From assembly GCA_964006375.1 (NCBI GenBank), contig OZ023267.1:21697739-21761738 (forward strand): a stretch of DNA of 64,000 bases, written 5' to 3'. Below are positions 48,785-60,019 of this stretch, piece by piece. The notes beneath the pieces are model-generated. The model was not told the origin of the DNA, ran no database searches, and saw only the letters and a list, made by a program, of their open reading frames with translations. This DNA comes from Tillus elongatus (lineage: Eukaryota > Arthropoda > Insecta > Coleoptera > Cleridae). A program made the position numbers and the translations under genes. Every line of letters begins with the position of its first letter. The stretch's first letter is position 1.

Positions 48785-49177
48785 CTGCCCCCAAGTTACG
48801 TTGTCACAGGACAGAGACCCGCGCTATCATTAGACTCTGAGTTGAGGAACCATGTGTCAGAGAATCGACTATCCGCGCAAGAAATAAATAATCGTGTACG
48901 TGAGCATCTTAAAAGAATGGCAGAACAAAGAAAGAGGCAGCAGAAGAAACCAACACTAGCTTTTAAAGTCGGAGATTTAGTACTCCTGAAAACGAATACG
49001 CCCTCGTGTGCCGCCACTGGACAAACGCATAAGTTCAGCTTGTTGTATGAGGGACCGTTTGTAGTAACCAAGATTGTTCACCCTAACGCGTATGAGATAA
49101 GAGACCCAGATGGGACTGCGGCGCTGAGGGGATGCTTCAACACGAGCAATCTGGTAAGATATCATGCTAAGCGATAA
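48785..49177 (+). pseudogene. Integrase C-terminal part, downstream of the in-frame stop
   Basis: Same frame as pol after the TAA at 48782, open for about 130 codons to TAA at 49175-49177. It holds a basic helix rich in Arg/Lys/Glu (about 48890-48950), then F-K-V-G-D-L-V-L-L-K and Y-E-G-P-F-V-V-T-K-I, the GPY/F-type module of Gypsy integrase C-termini. A single substitution can explain the stop. Programmed readthrough is possible but I see no signal for it. Confidence 0.85.
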
Positions 49178-49235
49178 CGATTTCTTATAAGATAGGGCAT
49201 GTACCCGTGTAACACTCAGTCTACGACAGAGTAAG

Positions 49236-49601
49236 ATGACGACTAAGCTAGTGCAACGATTCAGAAAGTTATTCGGTGACGACAGCGACACCGAGGCAAT
49301 GGCCAATGACTTAGTGACCGTAGCCACTAAGTCCGACAAGGTGGTTACCGAGATGGAAAACACCGCTATGATGAAGGAGGGAGTCGATGACACCCTGGTG
49401 CTGACGGATCACTGTCTAGAGGAAACCTTCGATGCCGCATTCCAGGGACTGTATGAGAAGGCAGTTCTCGGCTGTACAGAAATAAAAAGGGCCAAGGAGG
49501 CACCGCAGGCGAAACGGAGGAAAAAACAAAGACGCGGAGGGCGCTCCTCGCGGAAGCGAGCTGAAGAGCATGTAAGAAAACTTCTCATGACACTAAGCTA
49601 G
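49236..49601 (+). CDS. Third ORF, small protein with basic C-terminal tail
   Basis: 121 codons beginning 58 bp after the pol stop, with its own ATG. I recognise no family. Residues 1-13 are basic-amphipathic. Residues 14-80 are acidic, with two Cys (60 and 80). Residues 84-108 are a dense Arg/Lys cluster (A-K-R-R-K-K-Q-R-R and S-S-R-K-R), followed by a short Leu-containing helix to the end. No signal peptide or membrane segment is visible, so it is not an envelope protein. The tail could be a nuclear-localisation or RNA-binding sequence. It overlaps no other gene and its codon use looks like that of pol. Confidence 0.65.
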   Translation: MTTKLVQRFRKLFGDDSDTEAMANDLVTVATKSDKVVTEMENTAMMKEGVDDTLVLTDHCLEETFDAAFQGLYEKAVLGCTEIKRAKEAPQAKRRKKQRRGGRSSRKRAEEHVRKLLMTLS

Positions 49602-50666
49602 GGCTGGGTGCAATCGAAATGGGTGGAATGGGGCAAATTAAAGGAAGAATCGGTGCTTTCACTCGCGGACATAAACAAATCTTGATTCCTGGACAGTCAT
49701 AACGCGCCCTAACCACGTCCCATGTCTAGGAACTTGAGCTTCAGGTACCATGCCGGACATCTGACAGAATCTCTTGTGAGGGTGTTTAAAAAAAAAAAAA
49801 AAAGGGGGGGGTTTAGTGATCAAAAATTTCTGGACAGCAGGACACCGACAGGTGTTCGTCATCATGTGACGAGACATGAGTGACGAGAGATCATGCATTT
49901 GGACAGGAGGGTGAGTTGAACTATTGTACATTAGTGATTAGTGAAACATGTTTGACATTTCCTGCCACTAGTTGCCTTAGTATTTAAGTTACATTTAAGT
50001 TATTATATGAGGGCCGTTTCATTGTTATAGTCACTTAGTTAAGCTTACATTAAGGTGTGCGGGGTGGCTCATTTGTTGTGGTCAGCATGTTAATAATGAG
50101 CAGGAATGCTCGGGGCAGCGAAGGGTACGGGCCTGAATTTGGTTATTCATGGCCGGGCAATCTTGTTTTTCGGGCCCAGGTGCAGGACAGGCGCTCGTTT
50201 ATTTCTGGGTTGTGTGCTTCTGCTGTATAGCTCTTCTCATTGATTTTAAAATTTGTTTTAATTTTTCTTATGCCCTACACGTTGATACCCTTGCAGTCAG
50301 TAAACCCTTGTTCCCTACAAAAATGTTAAGCCCCGGTCAGACTAAAGAACCATCCTAACGGATGCACAATAAATTCTTCTTTTCAAGTAGTATAAAAGTC
50401 TTCCTGCTAACAGTCCGACTCTCAATGAGGCCAGAAGTTCTAAATTGGCCACGGCGGCAGATTTAAAGTGCCGGTCGTAACGCGCACCTGTTGACCCGCC
50501 ACCTGTTAAAAGGGAAGCGTGTCTAACAGAGCGAATGAGCTGGTATCACGCGGAGGCATAGGCGTAGTCGCCAGGACACACATAGACGTATGTATGTGGG
50601 TATGGGTTTCTCAAGTTTTACACTCCTCAACTTTGTATTTTCGGAGTATGAAACTTCCGGCGGCCA
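49602..50666 (+). other. 3' untranslated region of the element
   Basis: About 1.07 kb without a coding signal between ORF3 and the 3' LTR. It contains the purine tract at 49788-49811. Just before the LTR the sequence is TTCCGGCGGCCA, with no purine run. Confidence 0.8.
49788..49811 (+). promoter_or_regulatory. Polypurine tract (A16 G8), displaced
   Basis: Sixteen A then eight G, the classic plus-strand primer composition. It lies 855 bp upstream of the 3' LTR start instead of next to it. The 5' LTR lacks the 855-bp interval, so it is not simply part of the LTR. It may be a central-type PPT or a coincidental run. Confidence 0.5.
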
Positions 50667-53600
50667 TGTAATGGGCGAGAAAATTGGCTAATAAAACCAT
50701 TGATAATCAAGCTGAATTAACCCTTTGATGGGTAAATTATTCGCTTGGATGTTTTCTTTTGTGTGTCTGAATTTAATTCTGGTCCACATTTTTATTAACT
50801 CTGTTTTATGGTCGGGAGGTATATAAATGAATGAAAACGCCCCAACAGGTACGGTCGAAGTTTTATAATTATGTCAGCCGGCAGACGTGAGCTCTGAGAG
50901 TCAGAGATAAGTCGCCGAAATTTCCAGAGGTCCATGGTAAATATACTAGGGTACCTCGAGTATTCAACAGGCCACAGTGGGGTATCTTAATAAACGAAAA
51001 TATTCCCGATGTAATTAAATTGTCTCGCATTATAAGAGTGATTTTAGTTAAAAAACAAAGCAATGCGTAAAATGACCACCGTCTGGATATTCTCGAGCAG
51101 ACAGGTCTGTTTAATGTCACATAGTGTGATACAAACAAAAATAACATTCTCACGCATTGTATGTAAAAGGTCATGAGCCAGACGGAGATCCACTTGTCTA
51201 GAGGCAGCTTAATTATCTTATCTTAACTGTCGAGTGCTTTTCTCTGGTGTTAAAGGGCACAAAAGGCACGTCTGTCTTATACAGACATCTGGCTAAATAA
51301 TAAAGAATGGAGTTTAATAGAGGGACACCTGCTGGCTGTATAACTATGTGAAATATGACATCTTAAAACTGCCAATATCTAGGGCAATACTAATGTAAAT
51401 TATAGGTCATTGCAAATATGCTAATATTTACTGCAGAAAGGCAACAGACGAAATTCCGATAGAGAGAGAGAATGTCTTTTGCCGTCTGAAGTTCTTAAAT
51501 GTCATTAGAAACGCATCCACGAGTATTATTAGCTATGTGATAATTATTTTTGCAATATCATTTTCTCTTCCGAAACTTCCACGAATTTAGTTCTTGAGTG
51601 GGCAGGCATTTGAACGTCATTTATCAGTCGATATTTTCGTTGTAAATAAACGAGAAGCACAGAAGTATATTTCATTTACAAATCGTTTTCCCAGCATTCA
51701 CATGACCACAGGGCTTGCACTAATTAAATACAGACTATATCGGCGATGGGCTGTCCTGCAACACCTTAAGCATTTGGAAAATCTAATTTGAAAAAGGAAT
51801 GTAATTTTAACTTGTATTACAGTCGTATGTCAAATAAGTTCACATATAAAAATAAAACAGGACACGAAACATTTTATGTACATTTTTATTAACGTAAGAG
51901 ATTTTAATATTGCTTTGGTGTCATATGCACAATGAGGACATTATTCTGTGTTTTGCTTATTAAAAGTGTGTACGTAGCATACTATTACTATTTACATAGA
52001 TTTAAGGTGTCATTGCATGAATATAAATGCCGGCTACGAGCGAATTAACAGCAAGTAAGGGTGCACAGGTAAACTTGCAGAATGGGTTTCACAAGTTGAC
52101 TAATGATTGTTTACAATTGTAATTTAAAATAAAATAAGAATAATGATAATAATAATAAGCTCTGAAAACAGTGTGTACAGGAGGATTTCTATGTGGGACG
52201 TGTACACATGATAGAGGGGAGGCACGCTACAAATCATAAGCGGGACGCAATAAGGTCGATTATGGTACAAACGTTTGAAATGCTGTCGACTTTAACAACA
52301 GGGCCTGCATTATAATTCATTACACGGGAAGGGGAATGAAAACCGATATAAATACGCGGATGATTTTAGGCTAGAATCAGACATTCTTTGGTCTTCAAAG
52401 AGTGTCCTTCTCCGGGAACCTACCTTGCCTAGGAGAGCATATCTTGTGATAAGCATCACGTGCCTGAATCCTCGCACTGGTGTCAAAGCAAGAAAACTCG
52501 ACTGGCCTTCCTTTTCGCGATATTCAGCAACCTACCTTGCCTAGGAGAGCATATCTTGTGATAAGCATCACGTGCCTGAATCCTCGCACTGGTGTCAAAG
52601 CAAGAAAACTCGACTGGCCTTCCTTTTCGCGATATTCAGCAACCTACCTTGCCTAGGAGAGCATATCTTGTGATAAGCATCACGTGCCTGAATCCTCGCA
52701 CTGGTGTCAAAGCAAGAAAACTCGACTGGCCTTCCTTTTCGCGATATTCAGCAACCTACCTTGCCTAGGAGAGCATATCTTGTGATAAGCATCACGTGCC
52801 TGAATCCTCGCACTGGTGTCAAAGCAAGAAAACTCGACTGGCCTTCCTTTTCGCGATATTCAGCAACCTACCTTGCCTAGGAGCGCATATCTTGTGATAA
52901 GCACCACGTGCCTGTATCCTCGCACTGGTGTCAAAGCAAGAAAACTTGACTGGCCTTCCTTCTCGCGATATTAAAAACCTACCTTGACTCGAAGAGCAAT
53001 CTTGTGACAAACGCTAACGTGGCAGAACTGGCGCACTAGCGTCGAAACGGAGAACTCGGCCAGCATTCCCCGCGAGACAACCGCCCACAATATTAGGGAA
53101 CTTGCAAAGCACCAAATACTAGTGCCAGATTCCCGCACACGGAAAAAGGGATCTTCTTCCTCCGAAAAACCTCCACCTCGTCTCAGTGCAGGGAAATACC
53201 TGACGCAGTTATATTTCTCGGGTCTGTTCTTTCCTATCCGGAAACCCAGAATGTGGGAACCGTCCCCTCCGTTAGGCGAAACCCAGGATACGAGCAGCCG
53301 TCCCCGAGTGGAGACCATGCAGCAGTCTGACAGACCGGAAAAGGATGCATCAGACGGTGAGTTGAACATTGCTATGATTCATGCCGATGATCCTGTAAAT
53401 TTCCCGGCCTTGAGCAAAATTTGCGTGCCTTGAAAATGCTATCTAGGAGCAAGGGGGGTGCTATGGGGCAGTAGTAATAGTACAGGGTTAGATACTTTTA
53501 TTAAACTGGGTGCATCGAAAATTATTCTGAAAGGAAATCATTAATACATTTAAATATTGTCAAAATTTAACATGTGCAACCTGATCATGAATTTTGTAGG

Positions 53601-55885
53601 TTTGCCTGTCCGTACACTATTTAAAGGAATTATTATTCGCTGAGATATTGCCACACTTGTTTGATGTAAATTAATACTTTGAAGCTAAAATGTTATTTGC
53701 CTTAATTTTAAGTAGGAAAATAATATATGCGTTTAAAATGTTGCCAATCCTAGTGTATTTAAGTTGAGTTAAAATACTGAGAGTTTATGTAGTCATTTTA
53801 GGGTTGCCAGAGTTATTTTTGATTAAATTCAATATCTAGAATAATATGTGTTTGCATCCTGTGTAGACACTTATCACACGTTGCCATATCTAATTAGCTT
53901 AAAAATTGAAATCATGAATATTACCAGCTGGTGTTTATGTGTATCCTAAGAATGTAAGTTTTGCTCCTATAAAATAGCACGTAATATGTGTGTGTTAGTT
54001 TCGTATGCCTAATAACCATTATAATGTAAAATTTGCACCTATTGACGTCAAGGTGTAGTAGTTACTAAAAGGTTGAAATGTTTCGGCCCGATTACAATGT
54101 TTGTTAGTTTTTAAGTATTAATATTTGTGTGTCCATTGTTTTGAATATCCGAGCTAGACATCTTGGTCGCGGGGGTGAAACTCTACGAGTTACGAAGCTT
54201 GAAATTACGAACCATAAGTGACTTATATATACAAGTAAAGAACCTGAATACATATTTTATTCCACGCCAGCATTTTGAATCTGAAACATAAAGCCAAATA
54301 AAAGGGGGGATATGTCCTGAAGTAGAATACAGAGTTTGAGATTTAAAAAACCAAAAATAAGGGAAAAATATGTCTTGAAACAGAAATTGAATTTGTAATG
54401 AAACATGAAAGTGTAATATGTCTTGAAGTAAAATACTGAATCTGAAACTAGAATCCAAACATGAACAGTGAAACATATTAAAATTAGAATACTGAATCTG
54501 AGATTTAAATCGAAGTAATTTACTAGGCATGATGTGGTATGCATTTTGTAGCTTAGTAAGGTCCGTAAAATGAGCCTTCATGGCATTGCTTCCCCTGATG
54601 CGTGACAAATTTGTACAATGTCTAATCCGCACTTCTGTCTTCAAGGGACATCCAGGCGAAGTTTCACTCCATGAAATGCAAATTTCGATCGAGACCCATG
54701 GGGCACCCACGACGTGAAAGTCGACGCGTTTTACAAACAAATTGGGCATGATTGGTGTGAAATAGCAGCCTGGAGGTCCATAAGTCACTTCAATTCGCGC
54801 ATGTGGTTTCCGCATTGAGGGAAGTGAACGGAAGTCTAGGGTTATTCTTATCAGTAGAGTCGAGCTTATGAAAAATATAAAAACATAGGATAACCTCCCC
54901 ATCACGTACACTGCAGCGTGCTATGTAATTTTTCTGGGTGAAGCAAATGCCGCCTAGGTGAATTTCCCGCTTCTTGAAGTGCTAAATTCCGATATAAAAA
55001 GACTCATAGAGCAGGCCCTGAAGAGCCACGCGAAAATAAATACATTAAGCATAATAGAAAATGGGAAAGGCAGCCTAGGCGTGTAATACTGCAAGTCAAA
55101 GAAAGAAATTGAAAATTCATGCATTTACGTGAAGGGAAGTGTGCAACATGCCGGACGGATGGGCTTTGGGCTTCCACTGCATTGTGTGTCCTGTTTCCAG
55201 TAAAACAAAACAAACAAAAAAAAAGATGAAATAAAAAAAGGGAAAATCTGAAAACAAAACGGAAATATTATCTCTGTCTTCGTTTCAATAATCGCACGCC
55301 ACTGGAACAGGATACACGGAGTTGTGGAATTTCTGAGATGCCCATCAGCTGTTCGCCTTCGATACTAAAGAACGTGTGCTGCATTTACACATCTGGGATT
55401 AGCAATAAGGGGAATCTAGTTCAGAATTATCTGTTTCAAAGAAGCGCCGAGGTGTCTAGCTGGGCAATTTAACCTTTGTATTAAATGGAACTTTGTCTTG
55501 TGCAATATATCCAGTTAAAAGAACGATTGTGTTTCCTTTCTCTGTCTCTTTCTCACCATCCTCAATTCATGGCTAGAACTTTCGGTTACTAATACTGCAT
55601 AGGGTCCGGTGGATGATCATAGGCCAAAGTTACTTGTAATAGTGACCCAGATAACTGTGAAACGCGGGTGAAAGACGTGTGTAAGGTAGGTGATTCTCAC
55701 TCACTCTATCACTGTGGAATCATAACCCAGTGGCGGAGATGATGGAGCGTTTACTCACATGCTGCACCAAATATTGTTATTAACAACAGTGTTTTTGCAC
55801 GTTTTATTTAGGTGTCATTAAGTAAAGAGGGGGGGTTTGTGTTGTCTTATAAATGGGGGGTGATGGGGGGTAAGGGAGAAATATT

Positions 55886-55888
<3 letters not shown>
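50667..55888 (+). repeat. 3' LTR, 5222 bp
   Basis: Same length and contents as the 5' LTR, shifted by 11,523 bases: TATA/initiator at 52347-52379, 112-bp repeats from 52417, first ATG 53251, donor 53356/53357. The one difference I saw is at 51049. Confidence 0.96.

Positions 55889-55981
<93 letters not shown>
55889..55981. repeat. (AT)n tract, right flank of the retrotransposon
   Basis: About 93 bp of AT dinucleotides. It is the insertion target of the LTR element and belongs to the repeat A copy at 38040-39143. Confidence 0.97.
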
Positions 55982-55982
<1 letters not shown>

Positions 55983-56125
55983 CATATAAAGTCTGAAACT
56001 GACCTCGGATTTGGGTTCCGGGGGTCCTAAATAGCGCTCATTTGAAGAAATTTTTTCAAAATTCGAAAGTCGGGATCTCCTCATTAGTGAATTTTTTTAA
56101 AGAAAATTCACTAAAATAATGAGGA
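55982..56125 (-). repeat. Repeat A, remainder of the interrupted copy
   Basis: AACATATAAAGTCTGAAACT then GGGTTCC.GGGGTCCTAAAT and CTCCTCATTAGTGAA, matching 37699-37850 in order. It shows the sequence before the LTR element landed. Confidence 0.9.
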
Positions 56126-56539
56126 TAATCCCAAGAGTGGCAATCTAGTACAGGCAATAGATAATTTGTTTCTCCATTAAAGTACAGGAGCTTTTTTTTT
56201 GATAGATAGGTTCTGAATGACGTACTGGATGTAAAAACACAAAATCCTTACAAATTAGGAGGGCGGAAGTGCCGCCATTTTGAGAAAAACCGTTTCGGCC
56301 TATATCTCCGCAACCGTGCATTTCAGGCCAAAAATGGTCATGACCTTTATTGTAGATAATTGTATATCCCATCTTTTTTGTTGAATATATTTTTTTGTAT
56401 CACTAACCGTTTACAACTTATAGGACTATTAGCATTCATTTATTGACTTTTTCACCTATATCTTTGTTAATAATTGTTTAAAAAATAAAATGCTTATAAC
56501 TTAACTTTTTAATCGACAAATTGTCTAGAACTTCTACTT
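56126..56539. other. Unassigned DNA
   Basis: No gene seen. It contains a GGAGGGCGGAAGTGCCGCCATTTTGAG segment of unknown origin, probably repeat-derived. Confidence 0.45.
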
Positions 56540-57045
56540 AAAACTTTTTTTCTCAAATTAATATTAGTGAATTTTCTTTTTAAAAAAAATCACTGTGGAG
56601 ACCCCGACTTTTAAATTAGAATTTTTTTTTCAAATGTGCGTTAATTAAGCCCCCTAGAACACATATCCGGGGTCAGTTTCAATTTTTATATGTTTATATC
56701 ACAACAATATGGGCCGATTTAAATTAAACTTGGTGAATACCTTTCTTTTGCAAGTGGATTGGTAAGTTCGTTAGCCATGAAAATCGGCCGAGGTTTTCCC
56801 GGAAAATTTTGTGTTTCTTAAAAAAAAATCATATCTCTGGAAATAACAACGTAAGGGCAACCAAATTTGGTACGCCGATTTATATTATAATAGGTAAATT
56901 ACCTACCAAAATTTAGTATTGTAGGTTAAAAGATGAAAAAGTTATAGGCATTTAAAAAAAATTCCCCAAAACATCAAAGTCGCGATTTAAAGCGTCAAAA
57001 CTGGCAACATTTAGGCAAAGAACCTGAAACTAATATAAGAGGAGG
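56540..57045 (+). repeat. Repeat A copy, truncated
   Basis: Plus orientation. CATATCCGGGGTCAGTTTCA, GGTTTTCCCGGAAAATTTTG and AACTGGCAACATTTAGGCAA blocks, cut at about 57045 by a LINE fragment. Confidence 0.85.
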
Positions 57046-57690
57046 CACGCTAGGCCTAGTCCATGGCGCGCTCGTCTGGTTCACGGATGGACCTAGCGGG
57101 GAGCGTGGGACGGGGGCCGGTGTCTACTCTGAAGGACCAAGGGTAAATCACAGTATTTCTCTCAGGGTTCACGCAACGGCCTTCCAGTCCGAAATATACG
57201 CAATCCTGTAAGGAGGGGCTACACTAATAAGCGGTTCTTCATATATACAGACAGCCCTTAAGGCTCTAAGCAGAAACTCTAGACTGGTTAGTGATTGCGG
57301 CGACGAGATGAGTGACCTGGCCGGGCAGATTGAGGTTACCCTCATCTGGGTGCCGGGCTACTCGGGTGTCAAAGGAAATGAAGAGGCTAATAGACTCGCA
57401 AAGAGAGGATCAGCAGAACCATTGAGGGGCCCAGGAATCGGTCTTATGCGTGACGAAGAGCACTACCACGGGATCCATTAGGTCCTGGTTCAGAAACCAA
57501 CATAACGCATACATACATTGCCAATGGCTTAGGCATGGGAAGACATTAATTGCGGAACCCAGTTCAAAGAGAGTTGTAGAGCTGCTAAATATCAACAGAA
57601 AACAGCTCAGGAACAGGGCACTTGCCGAGGCACTGGCGGGCATGCAGACTCTCCGGCGAGGGCGAAATATCAGCCAAGCACATCCTGTGC
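57046..57690 (+). pseudogene. LINE RNase H fragment
   Basis: Encodes V-W-F-T-D-G-P-S-G-E-R-G (RNase H first Asp) and A-F-Q-S-E-I-Y-A-I-L near 57070-57210. L-I-W-V-P-G-Y-S-G-V-K-G-N-E-E-A follows near 57340, then the S-I-R-S-W-F-R-N-Q-H tail. It is broken in several frames and ends at an (AT)n tract. Confidence 0.82.
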
Positions 57691-57694
57691 GAGT

Positions 57695-57696
<2 letters not shown>

Positions 57697-57774
<78 letters not shown>
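57697..57774. repeat. (AT)n microsatellite
   Basis: About 78 bp. The adjacent CATCGGAAAAGTCTAGGAAT recurs inverted at 61296-61320 beside another AT tract. Confidence 0.97.
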
Positions 57775-57779
<5 letters not shown>

Positions 57780-57931
57780 GGAAAAGTCTAGGAATATTTT
57801 AAAAAATGCACGTATTTTTTTCTTGATATGATTTAAGAAGAAAACAAAAAATGTATGATATAATAAAGTGTTTAATATTACATAAAATGAAATGTTTCAT
57901 TCAAGAAACCCAGGAGATTATTTAAAATATA

Positions 57932-58342
57932 CAGGGTCGCTGATAAGTCTGGAAACGGTCGATTATCCGGGAAAATATACAAGGTGTCGAAAAAAGTTTT
58001 ATACAAAAGTTTTTGGGTTCTTCAATGTCTACTAGGCGGTGATAATTTTATTTATACAGGGTTGGTCATACAGGCGTGGCACACCAATATTATTTTTTTT
58101 TTAATGGAACACCCTATATATTATTCGATATTTCAATCCTTCTCTTAATTTTGAGCAACATTTATGAGAAGCATGATGTACATAAACTCAATCGTTTCCG
58201 GGTAAAAAAATAAATAAAAATAAACGCTATTGTTTTTAAAATCTATTGGATGAAGAACAAAAATAAATGAAAAGTAGAATATCTCTTGAAAACAATCTGT
58301 GAGTGTGAAAAGAACCGGTTGCGATGTTTTTAACATTGTTTG
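57932..58342. repeat. Left TIR of the intact mariner-like element
   Basis: 411 bp. It contains a nested CAGGGTTGGTCATACAGGCG block about 130 bp inside, which looks like a second terminus. Confidence 0.93.
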
Positions 58343-58347
58343 AAATC

Positions 58348-59442
58348 CTATTTTATAAGATGTTCAAAGTGTTCTCCATTGACCTCCTGACAATAATGAA
58401 TTCGCTTAACAAAACATTGCACTGCATTTACAAGAGCGTTTTGAGGAATGTTATTAATTTCATGCACAATCCTTGCTTGCAACTCTTCAATATTCTGCGG
58501 TCTATTTTGGTAAATTAAATTTTTTACATGACCCCACAAAAAAAAGTCAAGCGGCGTCATGTCGGGAGACCTAGCTGGCCATTCAATAGTTCCCCTGCGC
58601 CCTATCCATCTGCCAGGAAAGGTTTGATTCAGATATTCCCGTACCTCAATTCCAAAATGAGGGGGTGCTCCATCCTGCTGAAACCATATTTCTTCCGCTG
58701 GTAGATTTGGGTCGTTATTGTTCGGAAATAATCGACTAACGTCTGGAACAATTGATTCTTGCAAAAGTGTCAAATATCGAGCAGAGTTCAAATTACCGTG
58801 TATAAAATAAGGTCCTATGATATGTCCACCAATAATAGCACACCAAACATTTACTTTTTGCGGTCTTTGGGTGTGAATTTGTTCCATCCAATGTGGGTTT
58901 TCGTCTGACCAGTACCTACAGTTGTGTCGGTTGACTTGTCCATTCAAACAAAATGTAGATTCGTCGGAAAACAAAATGTGGTTGGCAAAGTTAAAATTTT
59001 GGCGTAACTTCTCCATAATAAGTTCACAGAACTCGATTCTGCGATCAAAATCGTCTTCACTCAGTTCTTGCAATAAATGAATTTTATATGGACGGAACTT
59101 TTCCCGCTTCGTAATCTTTTGAATTGAATATCGACTCATATTGTGATTTAAAGCCAATTGCTGTGCCGAAGTTTTCGGATTTTCCACCACATCCAATATT
59201 ACATTCAAAGAATTTTCTTCATTTGTAACGGTTACTGGCCTTCCAGTTCTAGGTTTATCCTTGATACCGCCAGTTTCGTGAAAACGATGCAAAGTTTTCG
59301 AAACTGTGGATTTGGAGATCGATTCCCGCTCAGGATGCAACTCATTGAACATAATCACCACTTGAGCAAAACTTCGTGTTCTATCACCGTACCCTATCAT
59401 CATTAAAATTTCGATACGTTCGGTTTCACTTAAACTTGCCAT
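58348..59442 (-). CDS. Mariner-like (IS630/Tc1/mariner) DDE transposase, intact
   Basis: 364 codons from the ATG at 59442-59440. A longer frame only adds a TTG and two codons. Order: HTH region at 1-110 (S-K-S-T-V-S-K-T-L, then the G-R-P-V-T-V linker); K-I-H-L-L-Q-E-L-S-E-D-D-F-D-R-R; catalytic L-F-S-D-E-S-T-F; I-W-F-Q-Q-D-G-A-P-P-H-F; and W-P-A-R-S-P-D-M-T-P-L-D-F-F-L-W-G. Between the second Asp and the Asp of S-P-D there are 36 residues, or 41 to the Asp of P-L-D. It is therefore not the canonical 34 of mariner and is closer to the DD37D/DD41D-type groups. No stop or frameshift. Cuts at TA and inserts by DDE chemistry. Confidence 0.93.
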   Translation of the reverse strand: MASLSETERIEILMMIGYGDRTRSFAQVVIMFNELHPERESISKSTVSKTLHRFHETGGIKDKPRTGRPVTVTNEENSLNVILDVVENPKTSAQQLALNHNMSRYSIQKITKREKFRPYKIHLLQELSEDDFDRRIEFCELIMEKLRQNFNFANHILFSDESTFCLNGQVNRHNCRYWSDENPHWMEQIHTQRPQKVNVWCAIIGGHIIGPYFIHGNLNSARYLTLLQESIVPDVSRLFPNNNDPNLPAEEIWFQQDGAPPHFGIEVREYLNQTFPGRWIGRRGTIEWPARSPDMTPLDFFLWGHVKNLIYQNRPQNIEELQARIVHEINNIPQNALVNAVQCFVKRIHYCQEVNGEHFEHLIK

Positions 59443-59590
59443 TTTGCACAAAAACTGTTGACACTAAATTACTAATGTTTCAAAACTGTTGACACTGAAT
59501 GAATGTTTGACATTCGTTGTCCTGGAAACATTTTAAAACAAAAGAATAATACTGCGTTTCTTATGGGCATCTTATCTTATCTTGGAATTC

Positions 59591-60001
59591 CAAACAATGT
59601 TAAAAACATCGCAACCGGTTCTTTTCACACTCACAGATTGTTTTCAAGAGATATTCTACTTTTCATTTATTTTTGTTCTTCATCCAATAGATTTTAAAAA
59701 CAGTAGCGTTTATTTTTATTTATTTTTTTACCCGGAAACGATTGAGTTTAGGTACATTATGCTTCTCATAAATGTTGCTCAAAATTAAGAGAAGGATTGA
59801 AATATCGAATAATATATAGGGTGTTCCATTAAAAAAAAATTAATATTGGTGTGCCACGCCTGTATGACCAACCCTGTATAAATAAAATTATCACCGCCTA
59901 GTAGACATTGAAGAACCCAAAAACTTTTGTATAAAACTTTTTTCGACACCTTGTATATTTTCCCGGATAATCGACCGTTTCCAGACTTATCAGCGACCCT
60001 G
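59591..60001. repeat. Right TIR of the intact mariner-like element
   Basis: 411 bp. Reverse complement of the left TIR with at least two substitutions. Confidence 0.93.
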
Positions 60002-60019
60002 TATATATACTGAAAGACA

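Larger units (their letters stand above)
39144..55888 (+). mobile_element. Gypsy-type LTR retrotransposon, 16,745 bp, giant LTRs
   Basis: A complete element. It has two 5222-bp LTRs (39144-44365 and 50667-55888), a 6301-bp interior with gag, pol and a third ORF, and flanking ATAT at 39140-39143 and 55889-55892. The LTRs begin TGTAAT and end ATTACA, a 6-bp inverted end. I saw one difference between them (A at 39526, T at 51049) and no net indel, so insertion is recent. The domain order protease, RT, RNase H, integrase puts it in the Ty3/Gypsy group. Long LTRs with tandem repeats recall the Woot/Osvaldo/Ulysses group of insects (recollection, not searched). One stop in integrase makes this copy defective as it stands. 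Confidence 0.96.
57932..60001 (-). mobile_element. Mariner-like transposon, intact, 2070 bp, 411-bp TIRs
   Basis: Left TIR 57932-58342 and right TIR 59591-60001 are 411 bp each, reverse complements with only a few differences. The ends are CAGGGTCGCTGATAAG and its complement, flanked by TA at 57930-57931 and 60002-60003. The left TIR ends about five bases beyond the transposase stop codon. One uninterrupted transposase ORF lies between the TIRs, so this copy may be mobile. Confidence 0.95.

Noticed and set aside
49236..49601. ORF3 as an envelope gene
   Set aside because: No signal peptide, transmembrane segment or cleavage site, and it is too short.
49788..49811. Purine tract taken as proof that the 3' LTR begins at 49812
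   Set aside because: The 5' copy lacks the following 855 bp, and the TG...CA borders and ATAT duplication fix the LTR at 50667.
49659..49931. Antisense ORFs over the purine tract and other shadows inside gag/pol
   Set aside because: They overlap well-supported coding sequence or homopolymers and resemble nothing.
58145..58336. Matching ORFs at 58145-58336 (-) and 59582-59788 (+)
   Set aside because: They are the same sequence on the two TIRs of the mariner-like element, not genes.
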